Assembly (NCBI GenBank): GCA_943735955.1
Contig: OX030956.1
Coordinates: forward strand, 15,770,195 to 15,834,194
Reading direction: 5' to 3'
DNA: 64,000 bases
Origin: Piscicola geometra
Lineage: Eukaryota; Annelida; Clitellata; Hirudinida; Piscicolidae
The translations under genes and the position numbers were made by a program. The notes below the pieces were generated by a model that did not search any database, was not told the origin of the DNA, and saw only the letters and a list, made by a program, of their open reading frames with translations. Each line of letters begins with the position of its first letter. Position 1 is the stretch's first letter. Below are positions 60,172 through 64,000 of this stretch, in pieces.

Positions 60172-61443
60172 ATGAAGACTGTTGAGATTAAACGCCTAAA
60201 ACTAGTTGCTTTTGTTTTCGTAATACTTGCAATCTTGTTCTTACTTTTTACATACAAAAAATCCAGCGTTTCAAAAAACTTTGGTGGCGTTATTAACGGT
60301 AATGAATTAATGAGAAATGAGAAATATATTGCCCATGGAAATAATATTATAACTGAATCTCGACAGAAGACATTCAGTGACCAGTCTTTCCATGAGGTTT
60401 TAAACATTCAAATTCTTAACAATCAATATATCATACATTTCTATAGCGCTCTTTAATCCAATTCAAAAGTGCTCATCAATAAATTTGTTAAACGACCAAA
60501 CTATCTCAAAGGATGCGTTAGACCAGAGTTATAAGGCAAACCTGGATGCTGCAAACGAGGATGAAGTTGTCGATTTCATTCCAGTACAAAGAACAAAGTA
60601 TGAGCCGATCGATTGGGAGGCTTCGAAAAAATTTAATAAATCTATTGTAGCGTCTGAAAAGTTTTCTCAGAAAGAATATGTTTTACCCAACAACCAAATT
60701 CATGAGGATGATGACGCCGTCAAAAAGGCAATTATAGACGATAACTCTATGGATAAGAATATTTTAGAAGAAATGACTTTTGTTACTTCAAAGCCTGGTT
60801 ATTTCCATAGAACAAGGCCACCCGTCTTCGTCATGCCGCGCAAGAAGACAAACATACTTGATGAGAAGCAGAATTTAAAAAAAGAAGAACTAGGTGTCGT
60901 GAAAAATGAAGGATTGAAAGACTATGAAGTGGTGGAAGGAAGCGATGAAGAAATAGAGATGGAAGAGGGAGAGCAGTACTCACTCGTCCATAACTTTCTT
61001 GCATCTAAAATCACCAGCAGTCCCACCACAGAAACCAACCTACCAGCCTCAGTACCCACGCACCACTACATCTTTTCTTCCCACAGGTTATTAACTTTTT
61101 ATTCCTTTGAAGCCAACTTTAAGCCTTCAAGCATCAAGAAAACCTCGGAACTCATTTTTATTAACCAACTAAAAAACTATTTTCGTTAAAATATAAATTT
61201 AATAGTTAATTACAATACTGTCAAGGCTCTCAGAGAAATTGGATGAAAGACCTTATTTGGGGAACGGATTCGTGGCAAGTGTTGTGAGAGGTGAGGATGT
61301 GCTGGTGAGTGGCGTTTACACAGGCAAATACCACCACTCACATCGGGCATCTATCCCATCCACTTCCTTCCATAATCTTTCGATAAGCGATGGAAAAAAT
61401 ATTTTGCTTTTTAAGGAAACATTCAAGCTCGACGTCTCTAGAG
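60172..61443 (+). CDS. PGGHG: PGGHG/ATHL1-like GH65 glucosidase, membrane-anchored, 5' part
   Basis: Three exons in phase: 60172-60396, 60512-61086 and 61226-61443, the last ending one base into a codon at AGAG|GTACTT. Further exons must lie to the right. Residues 1-10 are basic and 11-28 form a membrane helix (LVAFVFVILAILFLLFTY), as in type II secretory-pathway enzymes. An acidic stem follows to about residue 265. From about 275 the sequence matches the N-terminal part of protein-glucosylgalactosylhydroxylysine glucosidase: YLGNGFVASVVRGEDVLVSG, VYTGKYHHSHRASIPS, KETFKLDVSRG. That GH65 enzyme removes glucose from the disaccharide on collagen hydroxylysine; the human protein has no such anchor as far as I know. 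The catalytic core lies outside the window. It starts 200 bp after the B56 gene on the same strand. Confidence 0.85.
60437..60491. repeat. Dispersed SINE-like repeat, copy 2
   Basis: The same sequence as at 41582-41633 and 62547-62601, here filling about half of the 115-bp first intron of the PGGHG-like gene. It is preceded by CAATCAATATATC, a degenerate CAAT-like tail. Confidence 0.8.
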
Positions 61444-61545
61444 GTACTTTTCTTCTTTATTTCATGAAACCTAGGATATTAATTTCGTTTTCACTAATAA
61501 ATCTCATTCAATTATCTTATTCTAGCATCTAGCGTACTCTAAATA

Positions 61546-62540
<995 letters not shown>

Positions 62541-62546
62541 ACAACG

Positions 62547-62601
62547 ATTTCTATAGCCCTTTTTATCGAATTCAAAAGCGCTTTCAAATAAATTTGTTAA
62601 A
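62547..62601. repeat. Dispersed SINE-like repeat, copy 3, abutting the (AATC)n array
   Basis: Reads TTTCTATAGCCCTTTTTAT, GAATTCAAAAGCGCTTTC, AAATAAATTTGTTA. On the minus strand the repeat would run directly into a (GATT)n tail, which is the adjacent array. Confidence 0.8.
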
Positions 62602-63545
62602 TAAAACCGGTTTTATACCCCTTCCAATATATGTATATTTATATCAGTTTAGAAATATAAAAAAGCCATCTTTAAGGTTAAAAAGGTTAAGGGTTAAAAA
62701 TCCAACCTCACCCACATCACCATGATCATCATTGTCTTTACCATTACAAAGTCTAATCATCACAACAGTACCAACATTCCTACTACATCACATCATGGCC
62801 ACAAAACATAATCATAATTTTTCTTTATTTTCTTGCCACTGGTGTTGAGGCTGCGACAGAAGGTGAAGGAGGAATCCTTGTAAGCACTGTAACTGCTGTT
62901 GTCGTGGAAGGTTTTTTCTTATTTTCGCAGCTCACCGGGTTCTCTGCGGCCATCTTGGTTTGCTGCGTCAACTTGGTTTGCTGCGGCCATTCCTTGACAG
63001 CAGGGACGGCGATCTGCAGAAAATCTTGGGAGATCCTTCCTAGGGTTGGAATCAAAAAACCGGTATCGACCAATACAGTACAAGCGATACTATTTAGTAT
63101 TGTTTGCTATAGTGTAAATTATTTTTGTATCAACTATTAATATTTGTATAACCATAAATTTAAAAAAAAGTTTGATACTCAATAAAAATACTTTTCTATT
63201 GCCACTATGAGCGATTTGAAGGAAAAAAAAGTGATTTTTACTATCTTTTATTATTTGTCATCTATATAAATTCAATTACAACTAGCCATCAACACATCAA
63301 ATATGTTTTATAACATCTTGTTTTCCATTAATTTATGAGTCAAATAGTTTAAAAAATTACAACTAGATTTTAATTTGCCAAAGTTATATACAAATATACA
63401 TTGGGGAATTTTTTTTGCTCACAGTGTATATTTAGATAACATAAAATACCCTCTCTGCCTGTCCTCCTGCCTCTCCCCACAGCTCGTTTACTTCAATTTC
63501 CAAAAAGACCCCTTCGAATGTCTGACCGACTAGCAAATTCTTCTG
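62602..63545. other. No gene identified
   Basis: AT-rich with one G/C-richer patch at 62830-63060 that is open for 82 codons on the minus strand, ending in Ala/Thr/Pro-rich sequence with no recognised domain. I find no further GH65 exon here. Confidence 0.5.
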
Positions 63546-64000
63546 CTAGCATTTCAAATCCAGACTTTCAAGTATATCCTGATGTGCATGACAGACGGCC
63601 AGTGAGTTCAAGCGAGGTTGTGTCATAGGTGCACGCAACCAAGTCTTAAGACGCCGCAAAGCACTAAAAAATCTTTCTGCAGTACATGACGTTAGTGGAC
63701 ACACAAACATCAACCTGATCAATCTTTCAACTAAAGGAAACAGATGTCTGACTTCCGTGATCATAGCTTGCATTATTTTTTGCTTTTGTGCTAAAGTTCA
63801 TTCTGGTCTTTAAACATAGTTAACTGAGAACAAAGACCAGTTTCATCTAACTCATGATACTGCTTGCAAATATCATGGTTCATTTCACCAGTTAGCAACA
63901 TTGTCTCCAGCTGCAAGTATGAACGCAAACCAGGAGAATCTCGGTTGAACCTTTCTGTGAGTTGCATGATTGCAATGTCTATGACAGCGTAATATGCTTC
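63546..64000 (-). pseudogene. Decayed ZMYM1/hAT-like transposase, truncated by window edge
   Basis: On the minus strand, from the right edge, the sequence reads YYAVIDIAIMQLTERFN and LQLETMLLTGEMNHDI, then a stop near 63797 and a frameshift. It continues with SCTAERFFSALRRLKTWLRA, which is the hAT C-terminal dimerisation motif. It belongs to a different subfamily from the element at 55059 (FFSALRRLKTWL against SFSGLRRLKTFF). Its left end was not found. Confidence 0.8.

Overview
The window is nuclear DNA from a metazoan, most likely an invertebrate bilaterian. It is AT-rich and intron-rich, with many microsatellites and minisatellites, tRNA-derived SINE-like copies, a decayed LINE and several hAT elements. 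I cannot name the species. Genes were assembled by hand, by joining open exons at splice sites with matching phase and comparing them with protein families I know.

Layout: (1) 362-12490, minus strand: the first four recognisable exons of a T-type (Cav3) calcium channel alpha-1 subunit, running off the left edge. One of its introns is a textbook U12-type AT-AC intron and also holds a complete hAT MITE with an 8-bp target duplication. (2) 16737-23103, plus: a four-exon gene for a protein of about 1892 aa with an N-terminal PDZ domain followed by very long poly-Q, poly-P and poly-N tracts. (3) 23104-32632: a gene-poor stretch with a 1.1-kb minisatellite. (4) 32633-38989, plus: a five-exon gene with two tandem copies of the ectodomain otherwise found once in TMEM145/GPR180-type proteins, and no 7TM region visible. 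(5) 42458-45806, minus: a complete ten-exon OTUD6B deubiquitinase gene, with a 20-nt microexon carrying the catalytic Asp and two thirds of the catalytic Cys codon. (6) 46374-59972, plus: a very divergent PP2A B56 (PPP2R5-type) regulatory subunit gene, split by a 9.3-kb intron that holds a dead LINE, an AT-rich satellite, telomere-like repeats and a hAT transposon. (7) 60172 to beyond the last seen exon at 61443, plus: the 5' part of a PGGHG/ATHL1-like GH65 glucosidase with an N-terminal membrane anchor, followed by a 1-kb (AATC)n array. (8) 63546-64000, minus: the end of a decayed ZMYM1/hAT-like transposase.

The genes do not form an operon or pathway. Shared themes are CAA/AAC trinucleotide expansions inside coding exons of the three genes between 10 and 35 kb, hAT insertions at CTAnnnAC sites, and microsatellites placed directly against splice sites or SINE-like tails. 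Most of the long open frames in the window are repeat artefacts (CA, CAAT and CCCTCAC arrays) or shadows of the genes above.
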